A stretch of DNA of 64,000 bases from Salipiger aestuarii. Its GTDB lineage: Bacteria > Pseudomonadota > Alphaproteobacteria > Rhodobacterales > Rhodobacteraceae. The translations under genes and the position numbers were made by a program. The stretch covers positions 28,645 through 92,644 of the forward strand of contig NZ_QLMG01000014.1 of the NCBI RefSeq assembly GCF_003259905.1, written 5' to 3'. The notes under the pieces were generated by a model. The model was given only the letters and a program-made list of their open reading frames with translations, was not told where the DNA came from and made no database searches. Every line of letters begins with the position of its first letter. Position 1 is the stretch's first letter. Positions 7,233-15,729 of this stretch are shown one piece after another.

Positions 7233-10217
7233 ATGCCCCAGCGCGCACGGATCGCGGCCGTTCTTGGCCCGACCAACACAGGCAAGACCCATTACGCGAT
7301 CGAACGGATGCTCGGACATCGGACAGGCATGATCGGCCTGCCGCTGCGCCTGCTCGCGCGCGAGGTCTACGACAAGATCGTCGCGGCGCGCGGCCCTTCG
7401 GTGGTGGCGCTGGTCACCGGCGAGGAACGCATCGTGCCGCCGCGCGCCCAGTATTGGGTCTGCACGGTCGAGGCGATGCCCGAGGGCATGGGGGTCGATT
7501 TTATCGGCATCGACGAGATTCAGCTGTGCGCCGACCCTGAACGCGGGCATGTGTTCACCGACCGCCTTCTGCGCATGCGCGGGCTGCACGAGACGCTGTT
7601 CATGGGGTCCGACACCATGCGCGGGCCGATTTCGCAACTGGTGCGCGGCGTCGAATTCATCCGCCGCGAACGGATGAGCCAGCTAAGCTATCTTGGTTCC
7701 AAAAAGATAAGCCGCATGCCGGCGCGCTCGGCAATCGTCGGGTTTTCGGTCGATAATGTCTATGCCATCGCCGAACTGATCCGCCGCACCAAGGGGGGCG
7801 CCGCCGTCGTCATGGGCGCGCTCAGCCCCCGCACCCGCAATGCGCAGGTCGATCTCTATCAGAACGGCGATGTCGATTATCTTGTCGCCACCGATGCCAT
7901 CGGCATGGGGCTGAATCTGGACATCGACCACATCGCGTTCAGCGCGCTGACCAAATTCGACGGGCGCCGGATGCGCGATTTGCAGCCCAACGAACTGGCG
8001 CAGATCGCCGGCCGGGCAGGGCGCGGCATGCGGTCGGGCACCTTCGGCACCACAGGCGACGCGGGCCAGATCCCCGAAGACTGGGTCGAGGCGATCACCA
8101 GTCACAGCTTTACCCCGATCCGCAAGCTGAACTGGCGCAACCCCGATCTGCGGTTCGGCAGCATCGCCGCGCTGGTGCAGTCGCTGGAAATCGCGCCGAA
8201 CGACGAATGGCTGGTCAAGGCGCGCGAGGCGGACGACCTGCAAACGCTCAAGGCCCTTGGCGCCGAAGCCGAGGTGCAGGCGCGCGCATCGAACCCCGCC
8301 AGCGTGCGGCTGTTGTGGGACGTTTGCCGCATTCCCGATTTCCGGGGTATTTCTCATGCGGAACATGCCGGGCTGTTGCACGTTATCTTCCAGCATCTGC
8401 ACGAGCGAGGCGGCATCCCGCGGGATTTCCTGGCCCGGCAGGTCAAACGCATCGACCGCACCGACGGGGATATCGACACGCTCTCGAAACGGCTGGCGTA
8501 TATCCGCACATGGACCTATGTGGCGCAACGCAAGGGCTGGGTCGATGACGAAATCCATTGGCGCGACGCGACCCGCGCTGTAGAAGACGCACTGTCGGAC
8601 GCGCTCCACGAGCGGCTGACGCAAAGATTTGTTGACCGGCGGACATCAGTGCTGCTTCGCCGGTTGAAGCAGAAGGAGACCCTCTTGGCCGAGGTGAACG
8701 ACAAGGGTGAAGTGACCGTCGAAGGCGAATTCGTCGGTCGGCTGGAAGGGTTCCGGTTCCGTCAGGACCAGGGTGCGACCGGGCAGGAAGCCAAGACGCT
8801 GAAACAGGCGTCTTTGCAGGCGCTCGCGCCGCATTTCCATCTGCGGGCGGACCGCTTTTACAACGCTCCGGATACCGAGATTGATTTCACCGAACAGGGT
8901 GGCCTCATGTGGGGCGATCAGGCGGTGGGCAAGCTGGCCAAGGGCGATGACCCGCTCAAGCCGCGTATCGTCGCGTTTGTCGATGACACCGCCGGCGCGG
9001 ATGTGGCGCAAAAGGTGGAACGCCGCCTGTCGCATTTCATCGACCGCAAGATCGCCGCGCTGTTCGAGCCGCTGATCACCCTTGCCAACGACGAGGCGCT
9101 GACCGGGCTGGCGCGCGGTTTCGGCTTTCGCATCGTTGAAGCCATGGGTATTTTGCCGCGTCAACTGGTGGCCGACGATGTCAAGCAGCTGGATCAGGAC
9201 AGCCGGGGCGCGCTCCGCAAGCACGGCATCCGGTTCGGCCAGTACACCATCTTCATGCCGCTGCTGCTCAAGCCCGCGCCGACCCGGTTGCGGCTGGTGC
9301 TGTGGTCGCTTGCCAACGATCTTGACCATTTCCCCGAAGCGCCGCCGCCGGGTCTGGTGACCGTGCCCAACATCCGCGACGTGCCGATGCAGCACTATAC
9401 GCTGGCGGGGTATCGCCCGGCTGGAACCCGCGCGATCCGTATCGACATGCTGGAACGCCTGGCCGATCTGCTGCGCGCTCAGGACAGCCGGTCGGGGTTC
9501 GAGGCGAACCCCGACATGCTGTCGATCACCGGCATGACGCTGGAACAGTTCGCCGATCTGATGGAGGGGCTGGGCTACAAGGCCGAAAAGGGCGAGCGCA
9601 GCAAGGTCCGCCCCGCCGACGAGGTGATCACGACAAGCGCGACGCCCGAGGGCGAATCGGGCGAGGCGCTGCCGGTGTTCGACGCGGCCCAGATCGAGGA
9701 AACCGCGCCCGGCGCCGTCCCCGACCCGTCCGATACGCCCCCAGCCGCCGATCTGGTCGCGGGCACGGAAGCCATCGACGACGCGGGCTACGCGCCGATC
9801 AACGAAGACCCCGAGGGCGTGCAGGACGATGACAACATCGCCGACACCCCCGAAGAGGAAATCCTGCCGGGCACCGCGCCCGACGAGGCGCTGTCCGGTC
9901 CTGAACTTGAAACCTTCTATACCTTTACCTGGGGCGGCAACCGCAATCGCGGGGGCGCCAACGCCCGTCGCGAACAAGGTGCACGCGGTGCGCCGCGCGG
10001 CAAGGGCAAGCCCCAGGCGCAGGGCGGCGAGCGCGGCGGCCATGGCAAGGGCGGCGAGGGCAAGGGCGGTCCGCGCAAGGGCAAGGGCGGCAAGCCGCAG
10101 GGCGGTCCGGGGGGCGGCAAGGCCAAGACCTATGAATCGCGCCCCCGCAAGGAAGACAAGATCGACCCCGACAACCCCTTCGCCGCCGCGCTGATGGGGC
10201 TGAAGAACAAGTCGTAG
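7233..10217 (+). CDS. Suv3-like superfamily 2 RNA/DNA helicase
   Basis: A 994-residue helicase related to mitochondrial Suv3. Walker A is GPTNTGKTH (residues 12-20), motif II is DEIQ (near residue 92), and the conserved motif VI region reads QIAGRAGRG near residue 255. The central part is the Suv3 C-terminal helical domain. After about residue 790 the protein becomes acidic and then ends in a low-complexity Gly/Lys/Arg tail (about residues 905-970, rich in GKGG) before a conserved-looking ENPFAAL-type end (NPFAAALMGLKNKS). Such helicases are common in Rhodobacteraceae; an RNA-turnover role is inferred from Suv3. The S4 protein gene follows after 15 bp. Confidence 0.9.
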   Translation: MPQRARIAAVLGPTNTGKTHYAIERMLGHRTGMIGLPLRLLAREVYDKIVAARGPSVVALVTGEERIVPPRAQYWVCTVEAMPEGMGVDFIGIDEIQLCADPERGHVFTDRLLRMRGLHETLFMGSDTMRGPISQLVRGVEFIRRERMSQLSYLGSKKISRMPARSAIVGFSVDNVYAIAELIRRTKGGAAVVMGALSPRTRNAQVDLYQNGDVDYLVATDAIGMGLNLDIDHIAFSALTKFDGRRMRDLQPNELAQIAGRAGRGMRSGTFGTTGDAGQIPEDWVEAITSHSFTPIRKLNWRNPDLRFGSIAALVQSLEIAPNDEWLVKAREADDLQTLKALGAEAEVQARASNPASVRLLWDVCRIPDFRGISHAEHAGLLHVIFQHLHERGGIPRDFLARQVKRIDRTDGDIDTLSKRLAYIRTWTYVAQRKGWVDDEIHWRDATRAVEDALSDALHERLTQRFVDRRTSVLLRRLKQKETLLAEVNDKGEVTVEGEFVGRLEGFRFRQDQGATGQEAKTLKQASLQALAPHFHLRADRFYNAPDTEIDFTEQGGLMWGDQAVGKLAKGDDPLKPRIVAFVDDTAGADVAQKVERRLSHFIDRKIAALFEPLITLANDEALTGLARGFGFRIVEAMGILPRQLVADDVKQLDQDSRGALRKHGIRFGQYTIFMPLLLKPAPTRLRLVLWSLANDLDHFPEAPPPGLVTVPNIRDVPMQHYTLAGYRPAGTRAIRIDMLERLADLLRAQDSRSGFEANPDMLSITGMTLEQFADLMEGLGYKAEKGERSKVRPADEVITTSATPEGESGEALPVFDAAQIEETAPGAVPDPSDTPPAADLVAGTEAIDDAGYAPINEDPEGVQDDDNIADTPEEEILPGTAPDEALSGPELETFYTFTWGGNRNRGGANARREQGARGAPRGKGKPQAQGGERGGHGKGGEGKGGPRKGKGGKPQGGPGGGKAKTYESRPRKEDKIDPDNPFAAALMGLKNKS

Positions 10218-10232
10218 GTGGTCAGGCTGTAG

Positions 10233-10607
10233 ATGACCGGGCAACCGTCAAAGCTGCGCATCGACAAATGGCTGTGGCATGCGCGCTTTTTCAGGACGCG
10301 CAGTCTCGCCGCCAGGGTCGTCGGGGCGGGGCTGCGGGTAAACGGACAACGCATCGCAAAGCCGGCCTTTGCGGTGGGGCCGGGTGACGTCCTGACCTTT
10401 GGTCAGGAACGCGACGTGCGGGTGATTCGCGTCGTTGCGCTTGGCACCCGGCGGGGCCCGGCGCCCGAAGCGCAGGCGCTTTACGAAGACCTCGACCCGC
10501 CGCAGGCGCGCGCTGCCGATCCGTCGGAACCGCGGGCCATCCCCGGCGGGCGCCCGACGAAACGTGACCGGCGCGTCATGGACAGGCGGCGGGATGTGCT
10601 TGAATGA
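10233..10607 (+). CDS. S4-domain RNA-binding protein (Hsp15-like)
   Basis: A 124-residue protein whose N-terminal 60 residues are an S4 RNA-binding fold (RIDKWLWHARFFRTRSLAARVV then GLRVNGQRIAKPAFAVGPGD). The remainder is a basic tail ending RPTKRDRRVMDRRRD. This is the layout of the heat-shock protein Hsp15, which binds stalled 50S subunits with attached peptidyl-tRNA. It lies 15 bp after the helicase gene and 58 bp before fdxA, so the three probably form one transcript concerned with RNA metabolism plus an iron-sulfur protein. Confidence 0.9.
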   Translation: MTGQPSKLRIDKWLWHARFFRTRSLAARVVGAGLRVNGQRIAKPAFAVGPGDVLTFGQERDVRVIRVVALGTRRGPAPEAQALYEDLDPPQARAADPSEPRAIPGGRPTKRDRRVMDRRRDVLE

Positions 10608-10665
10608 TCCGCCCCGCTGGTCTAACTGACCCCGAACAGCCCGATACCCTGACGGATGGACGCCC

Positions 10666-11004
10666 ATGACTTACGTGGTCACCGAAAACTGCATCGCCTG
10701 CAAATACACCGACTGCGTCGAAGTGTGCCCCGTGGATTGTTTCTACGAGGGTGAAAACACGCTGGTCATTCATCCCGATGAATGCATCGACTGTGGCGTC
10801 TGCGAACCCGAATGCCCCGCCGACGCGATCCGTCCCGACACTGAGCCGGATATGGAAAAATGGGTCGAGTTCAACCGCAAGTATTCCGAGATGTGGCCCG
10901 TCATCATCTCGAAAAAGGACCCGTTGCCCGAAGCCGAGGAACACGACGGCGAAGCGGGAAAGATGGAAAAGTATTTCTCCGAGGCGCCGGGTGAGGGCGG
11001 CTGA
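10666..11004 (+). CDS. fdxA: Ferredoxin FdxA (7Fe-8S type)
   Basis: A 112-residue ferredoxin with [19 protein letters not shown] at the start. The cysteine pattern C-x2-C-x4-C-x3-CP followed by [12 protein letters not shown] fits one 3Fe-4S and one 4Fe-4S cluster as in Azotobacter-type FdxA. Length (about 110) matches the family. It transfers electrons in the cytoplasm; the physiological partner is not evident here. The helicase-S4-fdxA order is frequent in Rhodobacteraceae, from general knowledge of these genomes. Confidence 0.95.
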   Translation: MTYVVTENCIACKYTDCVEVCPVDCFYEGENTLVIHPDECIDCGVCEPECPADAIRPDTEPDMEKWVEFNRKYSEMWPVIISKKDPLPEAEEHDGEAGKMEKYFSEAPGEGG

Positions 11005-11310
11005 CCACCGATTCGCGGCCCCATCGGCCCCGCCAGCGACCCGCCCGATGGCCGGGTGCGCAAGCTGCTGATTAGGCGCGCTTTATTCTCCAGTTGCAAG
11101 ATTGTGGGAAATTCACCTTTTTTGTGGTACTATCCCGCCACATGACGAAGCCACGCACCAAATGCCGGGCATGTTTGCGCCCGGGGGATTGATCCGACGA
11201 CGCTTAGTGAACAGGCGAACGGAATGCATGTTGCATTTCCGCCTGTTCGTATCGTCTTTGATCGGTCCCTTTTTGCTGCAAAACGGCTTGGCTGCTAAGG
11301 ACCCTGTTGT
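11005..11310. other. Intergenic region fdxA-carD
   Basis: A 306-bp region without a credible gene. The stretch 11080-11145 is AT-richer than its surroundings and is the likely promoter zone of carD. An imperfect hairpin (separate entry) sits in the presumed 5' untranslated leader. No clear T-run terminator for fdxA was found. Confidence 0.6.
11209..11249 (+). other. Imperfect inverted repeat in the carD leader
   Basis: GAACAGGCG (11209-11217) pairs with CGCCTGTTC (11240-11248), and the stem continues inward as GAATGCA against TGCATTTC after a small bulge. It lies about 60 bp upstream of the carD ATG, so it would fold in the mRNA leader or serve as a protein-binding dyad. There is no T-run after it, so it is not a simple terminator. 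Confidence 0.5.
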
Positions 11311-11820
11311 ATGACCAAGACCAAGAAAAACGATTTTCGCCCCAACGACTATGTCGTCTACCCCGCGCATGGCGTCGGTCAGATCGTGTCGATCGAAGAG
11401 CAGGAAATCGCCGGCATCAAGCTGGAACTTTTTGTGATCTCCTTTGAAAAGGACAAGATGACCCTGCGTGTGCCCACGCACAAGGCGACCGAAATCGGCA
11501 TGCGTTCCCTGTCGACCCCCGATGTGGTCAGCCAGGCGATGAAGACGCTGAGGGGCAAGGCCAAGGTAAAGCGGGCGATGTGGTCGCGCCGCGCCCAGGA
11601 ATACGAGCAAAAGATCAACTCGGGCGACCTGATCGCCATCGCCGAGGTGGTGCGCGATCTGCACCGCGCCGACGACCAGCGCGAACAATCCTATTCCGAG
11701 CGTCAGCTTTACGAAGCCGCGCTGGAACGCCTGACCCGCGAAGTCGCCGCGGTCAGCGGTGGCGATGAAGTGGCCGCCGCGCGCCAGGTTGACGAGGTGC
11801 TTGGCCTGCGCGCCGCGTGA
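11311..11820 (+). CDS. carD: CarD family transcriptional regulator
   Basis: A 169-residue protein with the N-terminal RNA-polymerase-interacting domain (NDYVVYPAHGVGQIVSIEEQEIAG, residues about 11-34) and a helical C-terminal domain (RRAQEYEQKINSGDLIAIAEVVRDL). CarD/CdnL proteins bind the RNAP beta subunit and stabilise open promoter complexes, mostly at rRNA and growth genes, and are usually essential or strongly conserved in alphaproteobacteria. It is a single gene with a long leader; nothing else follows on its strand. Confidence 0.95.
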   Translation: MTKTKKNDFRPNDYVVYPAHGVGQIVSIEEQEIAGIKLELFVISFEKDKMTLRVPTHKATEIGMRSLSTPDVVSQAMKTLRGKAKVKRAMWSRRAQEYEQKINSGDLIAIAEVVRDLHRADDQREQSYSERQLYEAALERLTREVAAVSGGDEVAAARQVDEVLGLRAA

Positions 11821-11889
11821 CAGGGCGCTCTGGACGGTGAAAAATCGGCTCTTGTCCGGTTTCACGTCTGTTGATGCGCGGTGTTCCAG

Positions 11890-11912
11890 GGTTGGCCAGA
11901 TATTGGCCAACC
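11890..11912. repeat. Perfect 9-bp inverted repeat with 5-nt loop
   Basis: GGTTGGCCA (11890-11898) and TGGCCAACC (11904-11912) are exact reverse complements around gatat. It lies 70 bp after the carD stop, between carD and the transposase relic. Without a T-run it is not a standard intrinsic terminator. It could be a leftover of the decayed element or an operator. Confidence 0.6.
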
Positions 11913-11979
11913 TGATCCCCGATCCCGACAAATCCAGGCGATGCGTGGCGGATCGGACTGAATGGCTTTTCGACAACAT

Positions 11980-12168
11980 GCGGCCGATTCCGGCGCGCGC
12001 TTCCGAGACGCTGACGTAGGCGCGGACGTAGACCTCTTCGTATTTCATGCTGCGCCACAGGTGTTCCACGAAGACGTTGTCGCGCCACGCTCCCTTTCCG
12101 TCCATGCTGATCCTGATTTTCCAGGCGGCAAGAACCTTGATGAAGTCGGTCGGCGTGAACTGCCCGCC
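11980..12168 (-). pseudogene. IS3-family transposase (OrfB) fragment
   Basis: About 63 codons resemble the C-terminal catalytic core of IS3-family OrfB: GGQFTPTDF, then ISMDGKGAWRDNVFVEHLW, RSMKYEEVY and VSEARAGIGR. The final Glu-containing helix of the DDE domain is present (VFVEHLWR), but the upstream two thirds of the protein and the usual ending (FYNxxRPHxSL) are missing. The fragment runs out into unrelated sequence on both sides. It is a relic abutting the 3' end of the efflux adaptor gene. Confidence 0.8.
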
Positions 12169-12227
12169 AAGCTGCCCGGCGACCACGCCATGGTGGCGTG
12201 CGACGGCGGTGACAGGCGGGGGACAGG

Positions 12228-13271
12228 TCAACCGTCCTCGGAGGTGTCGATGCTCACCGACACGGACAGCCCAGGTGTGAGCCGTTCTGCTTGTTTCTGG
12301 TCGGGGTCGATTTCGATCCGGATCGGCAGGCGCTGCGCGATCTTGGTAAAGTTCCCGGTTGCGTTGTTTCCCGCCAGCAGGCTGAATTCCGACGCCGTCG
12401 CGGGCGAGAACTGTCCGACCCGTCCCGAAAACGATCGCCCGCGCAGCGCATCCACGGTAAATATCGCCCGTTGGCCAGGGTGCATGCCGTACAGCTCGGT
12501 TTCCTTAAAATTGGCGATGATCCAGACGTCATGCCCGACAAGCGACAGCAAAGAGCTTCCGGCGCTGACATATTGTCCGGTGCGGACGCCGATCTGGCCA
12601 AGCCGGCCGTCCGCCGGGGCGCGGATCACGGTGTTGTCGAGGTCGATCTGCGCAAGTTCCACCGCCGCTTCGGCGCTTGTCAGCCCGGCCTCAAGCGACT
12701 GGCGATTGACGCGGGCAGAGTTCACGGCCTCCTGGCTGACTTCGATCTGGCTTTGCGCGGCCGCCACCGCCGATTCCGCCTGATGGCGGGTCAGTTCGGC
12801 CTGGTCCGCGTCGGTGGCGGAAATCACGCCTCTTTCCTTCAAGGAGGCAACGCGCGTCCAGTTGGAGTCGGCGGTCTGGACGGCGGCCTCGGCGGAATCA
12901 AGCGCGGCCTGTCTGGCATGCAGCGCCGCCTGCGCCGAGCGGATGGACTGGTCGCCCTTGACCAGCATGGCCTTTGCGGTGGCAAGCGCGGCCCGCGCCT
13001 GCGTCAGCCGCTGGCGATACTGCCGGTCATCAAGCCGCACCAGCACATCGCCCTTTTTCACCGCATCGAAATCGTGGGCGGTGACTTTGGCGACATAGCC
13101 GGAAAGCTGAGGGGCGACGGTGGTGACGGTGCCTCGCACATAGGCGTTTTCCGTGGTCACCACGCTGTTGGCGAAGGGCGGCAGTTGCCAGGCAAACAGA
13201 ACGGCAAGAATGCCTGCCCCGCCGATCACAAGGGCGATCAGTGACGGGATGAGGCGGCGAAGATGCGGCAT
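12228..13271 (-). CDS. HlyD/EmrA-type membrane fusion protein of an efflux pump
   Basis: A 347-residue periplasmic adaptor: one N-terminal membrane anchor (LIPSLIALVIGGAGILAVLF), the lipoyl/barrel half-motif APQLSGYVAKV..DFDAVKKGDVLVRLDD, a long alpha-helical hairpin, and the returning half IRAPADGRLGQIGVRTGQYV. It would connect the MFS pump to an outer-membrane channel not encoded here. The start at 13271 is preferred because the anchor begins directly after it; an in-frame ATG at 13322 would overlap the upstream MFS gene. The stop lies 60 bp from the transposase relic. Confidence 0.92.
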   Translation of the reverse strand: MPHLRRLIPSLIALVIGGAGILAVLFAWQLPPFANSVVTTENAYVRGTVTTVAPQLSGYVAKVTAHDFDAVKKGDVLVRLDDRQYRQRLTQARAALATAKAMLVKGDQSIRSAQAALHARQAALDSAEAAVQTADSNWTRVASLKERGVISATDADQAELTRHQAESAVAAAQSQIEVSQEAVNSARVNRQSLEAGLTSAEAAVELAQIDLDNTVIRAPADGRLGQIGVRTGQYVSAGSSLLSLVGHDVWIIANFKETELYGMHPGQRAIFTVDALRGRSFSGRVGQFSPATASEFSLLAGNNATGNFTKIAQRLPIRIEIDPDQKQAERLTPGLSVSVSIDTSEDG

Positions 13272-13311
13272 GGGCGAAACTTTCAAAACGGTTGGGGGGG
13301 GGCGGCTGAAG

Positions 13312-14940
13312 TCAGGTCGCAACAGCCGCAGTGTTGCGGGCCGCGTGCCATCGCGCCAGCCCGATATGGGTAATCAGCAGCATCAAAGCGACTGAGGCAA
13401 GCACCGAGAGCAGCAGAAAGGCATCGTTATAGGCCATCACATAAGCCTGCGTCGAAACGGTGCCAGCGATGTCGGACACGGCCTGCGACAGGCGCAGGCC
13501 GTTGTCGCTGATGGTCGCGGCATAAGCCGACGAACCTGCGCCGAGGTTTTGCGCGACAAGCGGATCGGTGCGTGACAATTGTTCGCCCAGGACCTGCATG
13601 TGCAGCGCTTGGCGATGCGATACGAAGGTATTGAACAGGCCCGAGCCGATAACACCGCCGATGCTTTGCGTCGAAAGAAACACGATTACAAAGCTCAGGA
13701 TGTAGTTCGGCCCTTTGGCCAATGCCGACATCAACCCCGACAGCAAGGCAGGGGGCAGGAACAACGCCCCGGCGAAGGCGATCATCGCCTGGCTGGCGTA
13801 CATCTGTTCGGGCCGTGTCAAGATGGTCGAATGGCTGTCCATGTAGGCGCCGATGGCGATCAGAAACAGCGCCACCATGTGCAGTGTCGGTTCGCGCCCG
13901 GCGGCCAGGAACCTGGCACAACAGATCCCGCCAAGAATACTGGCGACGACGATCACGACAAACAACGGGCTGATCTGCGACGGTCCAAGTCCAAGCGTCC
14001 GGAACAGTCCGGGCGCGCCCGAGGTCTGCTCCGACAGGATCATGCGAAACAGCAGCAGCGCGCCGGTAAGATGCAGGATCGCCGGGCTTGCCAGCCAGCG
14101 GATATCCAGCAACGGCGCCTTGCGGTTAAGCTCGATCGCCACCGCCACGACACCCGCCGCCAGCGAGACGACCATCAGTTCACCCAACCATCCGGTTTCG
14201 GTCCAATATAGTTGCGATCCCATCAGGAACGTAACCGTCACGCCGCCAAAGGCGATGGCGATCAATGCGTAGCTGACGATATCGAGCGCCGATATGACCC
14301 TGGCGCGGGGCTGTGGCGACAGCGGCAGAAGAAAAACCATGGACAGGCAGACCAGCGCCATGCCTAGCCCCATGACGTGCAGCGGCGTCCACCCGGCATC
14401 CGCCATGAGCAACGGCGACACGACCCGCGAAAGCGACGGCCCGAGCATGATAAGCGTCAGCGCGGCGGACAGCCCGACGCTCATTTTCTTTTGGGGGGAC
14501 AACGGTTCGAGCATATACAGAAAGGCAAGCGTCGACAGCGGCGCGGACGCACAGCCCGCCACAAACTGCACGGTTATCGCCGAGTGCAGATCCGTGACCA
14601 TAAGGCTTAGCAGCGCAACCAGAACGTAAAAGACGATGCCGATTTCGGCAAACCTGCGCAGGCCGTACTGGGTTCGGATCTTTATCAGCAGCAGGGGCAA
14701 CGACGCACGGGGCGCCATGTAAGCGGCCGTCAGCCAGATCGACTGGTTGGTGGTGGCGCCGATTTCGCCGCCGATCTGGGGCAGGTTGGAGCTGACAAAG
14801 CCCTGTCCCAGGCCCTGGGTCAGCGCCAGCAGCGCCGATGCTCCCATGTAGGCCGCGGCTCGCTGCCAGGGCATCGCCACGAAGGGGGGCGGCGCTTTCG
14901 GAGCGGGGGCGGATGATGCGTCCGCGTCTTCGCGGGTCAT
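13312..14940 (-). CDS. MFS efflux transporter, DHA2 (EmrB-like) family
   Basis: A 542-residue drug:H+ antiporter with about 14 hydrophobic segments, the size and segment number of the DHA2 family. Recognisable features include SSNLPQIGGEIGATTNQSIW near the first loop, as in EmrB. The cytoplasmic N-terminus is short and Pro/Ala-rich. The start overlaps the MarR stop by 4 bp (ATGA) and the adaptor gene follows, giving a marR-emrB-emrA order. It would export hydrophobic toxicants in response to the MarR ligand; the substrate is unknown. Confidence 0.93.
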   Translation of the reverse strand: MTREDADASSAPAPKAPPPFVAMPWQRAAAYMGASALLALTQGLGQGFVSSNLPQIGGEIGATTNQSIWLTAAYMAPRASLPLLLIKIRTQYGLRRFAEIGIVFYVLVALLSLMVTDLHSAITVQFVAGCASAPLSTLAFLYMLEPLSPQKKMSVGLSAALTLIMLGPSLSRVVSPLLMADAGWTPLHVMGLGMALVCLSMVFLLPLSPQPRARVISALDIVSYALIAIAFGGVTVTFLMGSQLYWTETGWLGELMVVSLAAGVVAVAIELNRKAPLLDIRWLASPAILHLTGALLLFRMILSEQTSGAPGLFRTLGLGPSQISPLFVVIVVASILGGICCARFLAAGREPTLHMVALFLIAIGAYMDSHSTILTRPEQMYASQAMIAFAGALFLPPALLSGLMSALAKGPNYILSFVIVFLSTQSIGGVIGSGLFNTFVSHRQALHMQVLGEQLSRTDPLVAQNLGAGSSAYAATISDNGLRLSQAVSDIAGTVSTQAYVMAYNDAFLLLSVLASVALMLLITHIGLARWHAARNTAAVAT

Positions 14941-15380
14941 GAGTCGCCGCCTTCCAGATTGGCAAGCAGCTTCAGCACCAGACCGGTCGCGGCGCGGGTG
15001 TCGTCGGGGTCGACGCCCTGGAACACCTGTCGGCTCATATCGTTGCAGAAGGTCAGGATATTCCGCGCTTTGCCGCGCGCGTGGTCGGTCAGAAAGATGC
15101 AGCGTACACGCTTGTCGCCGTCCAGTTGGCGCCGTTCGACGAAACCGCTCTGTTCGAGCTTGTCCAGCAGGCGGTTCACCGTGGGCGTTTCGATGTCCAA
15201 CGCATCGGCCAGCTCGGTCTGGGTCAATCCCTCTTTCTCCTGGATCTTGAGCAGCGCGCGGGCACGCGACAACGTCATGTCAAGAGATTTGGCCTCGGCG
15301 TCGAACTGCTTGCGCATTTCGCGAAGCAGCCGGAACGTAAGGTCCAGGAATCGGCGGTCGACGCTTTGCATGTGCGGCAT
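14937..15380 (-). CDS. MarR family regulator of the efflux operon
   Basis: A 147-residue winged-helix regulator. The recognition region reads LTQTELADALDIETPTVNRL followed by the wing around ERRQLDGDKRVRCIFLT. It is the first gene of the marR-MFS-HlyD operon and probably represses it, with relief by a small ligand. A perfect 6-2-6 dyad lies 19 bp upstream of the ATG (separate entry), which fits autoregulation. Starts at 15380 or 15371 (M4) are both possible. Confidence 0.93.
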   Translation of the reverse strand: MPHMQSVDRRFLDLTFRLLREMRKQFDAEAKSLDMTLSRARALLKIQEKEGLTQTELADALDIETPTVNRLLDKLEQSGFVERRQLDGDKRVRCIFLTDHARGKARNILTFCNDMSRQVFQGVDPDDTRAATGLVLKLLANLEGGDS

Positions 15381-15398
15381 ATCCTTAGCTTCGCAATT

Positions 15399-15412
15399 AT
15401 TAGCCAGCTAAT
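15399..15412. promoter_or_regulatory. Candidate MarR operator
   Basis: ATTAGCCAGCTAAT is a perfect inverted repeat (ATTAGC, 2-nt spacer, GCTAAT) 19 bp upstream of the marR start in otherwise GC-rich DNA. Dyads of this kind overlapping the promoter are typical MarR-family operators. Only this copy was noticed in the window. Confidence 0.7.
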
Positions 15413-15521
15413 GTGACCGACGTGCGAATTCAAGATCGTTCCCATTTTCTGGTAACCGCAGGGTGGCCTGTGGCAAAACCGATTGCGTCGCCAGATTTCC
15501 GCGATGCCCTGATCGTGCTGT

Positions 15522-15713
15522 GTGCCGCAGGTCATGCGGATGCTACCCTGCGACGAAACTGCGATGCTTTCCGTCGGGAAGGCCGGCAAAGCAATGACCA
15601 TGGATCACATGCGTCGGGGCATCCCGGGGGCGGCGACCTGGCCTCTGCTGCTGGAAGACAGCCGCGCCACGCGAGCTTTTCTTGATGAAATCATCGCTGC
15701 ATCGCAGCAATAG
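15522..15713 (+). CDS. Possible small ORF upstream of phaR, unrecognised
   Basis: A 63-codon frame with GTG at 15522 and ATGs at 15534 and 15540. The C-terminal half looks protein-like (helical, acidic: LLLEDSRATRAFLDEII). I see no good ribosome-binding site and do not recognise the sequence, so it may be the remnant of a longer gene. An intrinsic terminator 17 bp after the stop shows that a plus-strand transcript ends here, which is the main support. A candidate PhaR site overlaps its last codons. Confidence 0.25.
   Translation: MPQVMRMLPCDETAMLSVGKAGKAMTMDHMRRGIPGAATWPLLLEDSRATRAFLDEIIAASQQ
15696..15708. promoter_or_regulatory. Candidate PhaR binding site
   Basis: GCTGC-ATC-GCAGC is a perfect inverted repeat containing CTGC-N3-GCAG. 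Published work on Paracoccus PhaR describes TGC-rich CTGC-N3/4-GCAG-type sites in front of phasin and phaR genes. It lies about 95 bp upstream of the phaR start, so autoregulation is plausible. Confidence 0.55.
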
Positions 15714-15729
15714 GGGGGTGCAGGTACAG

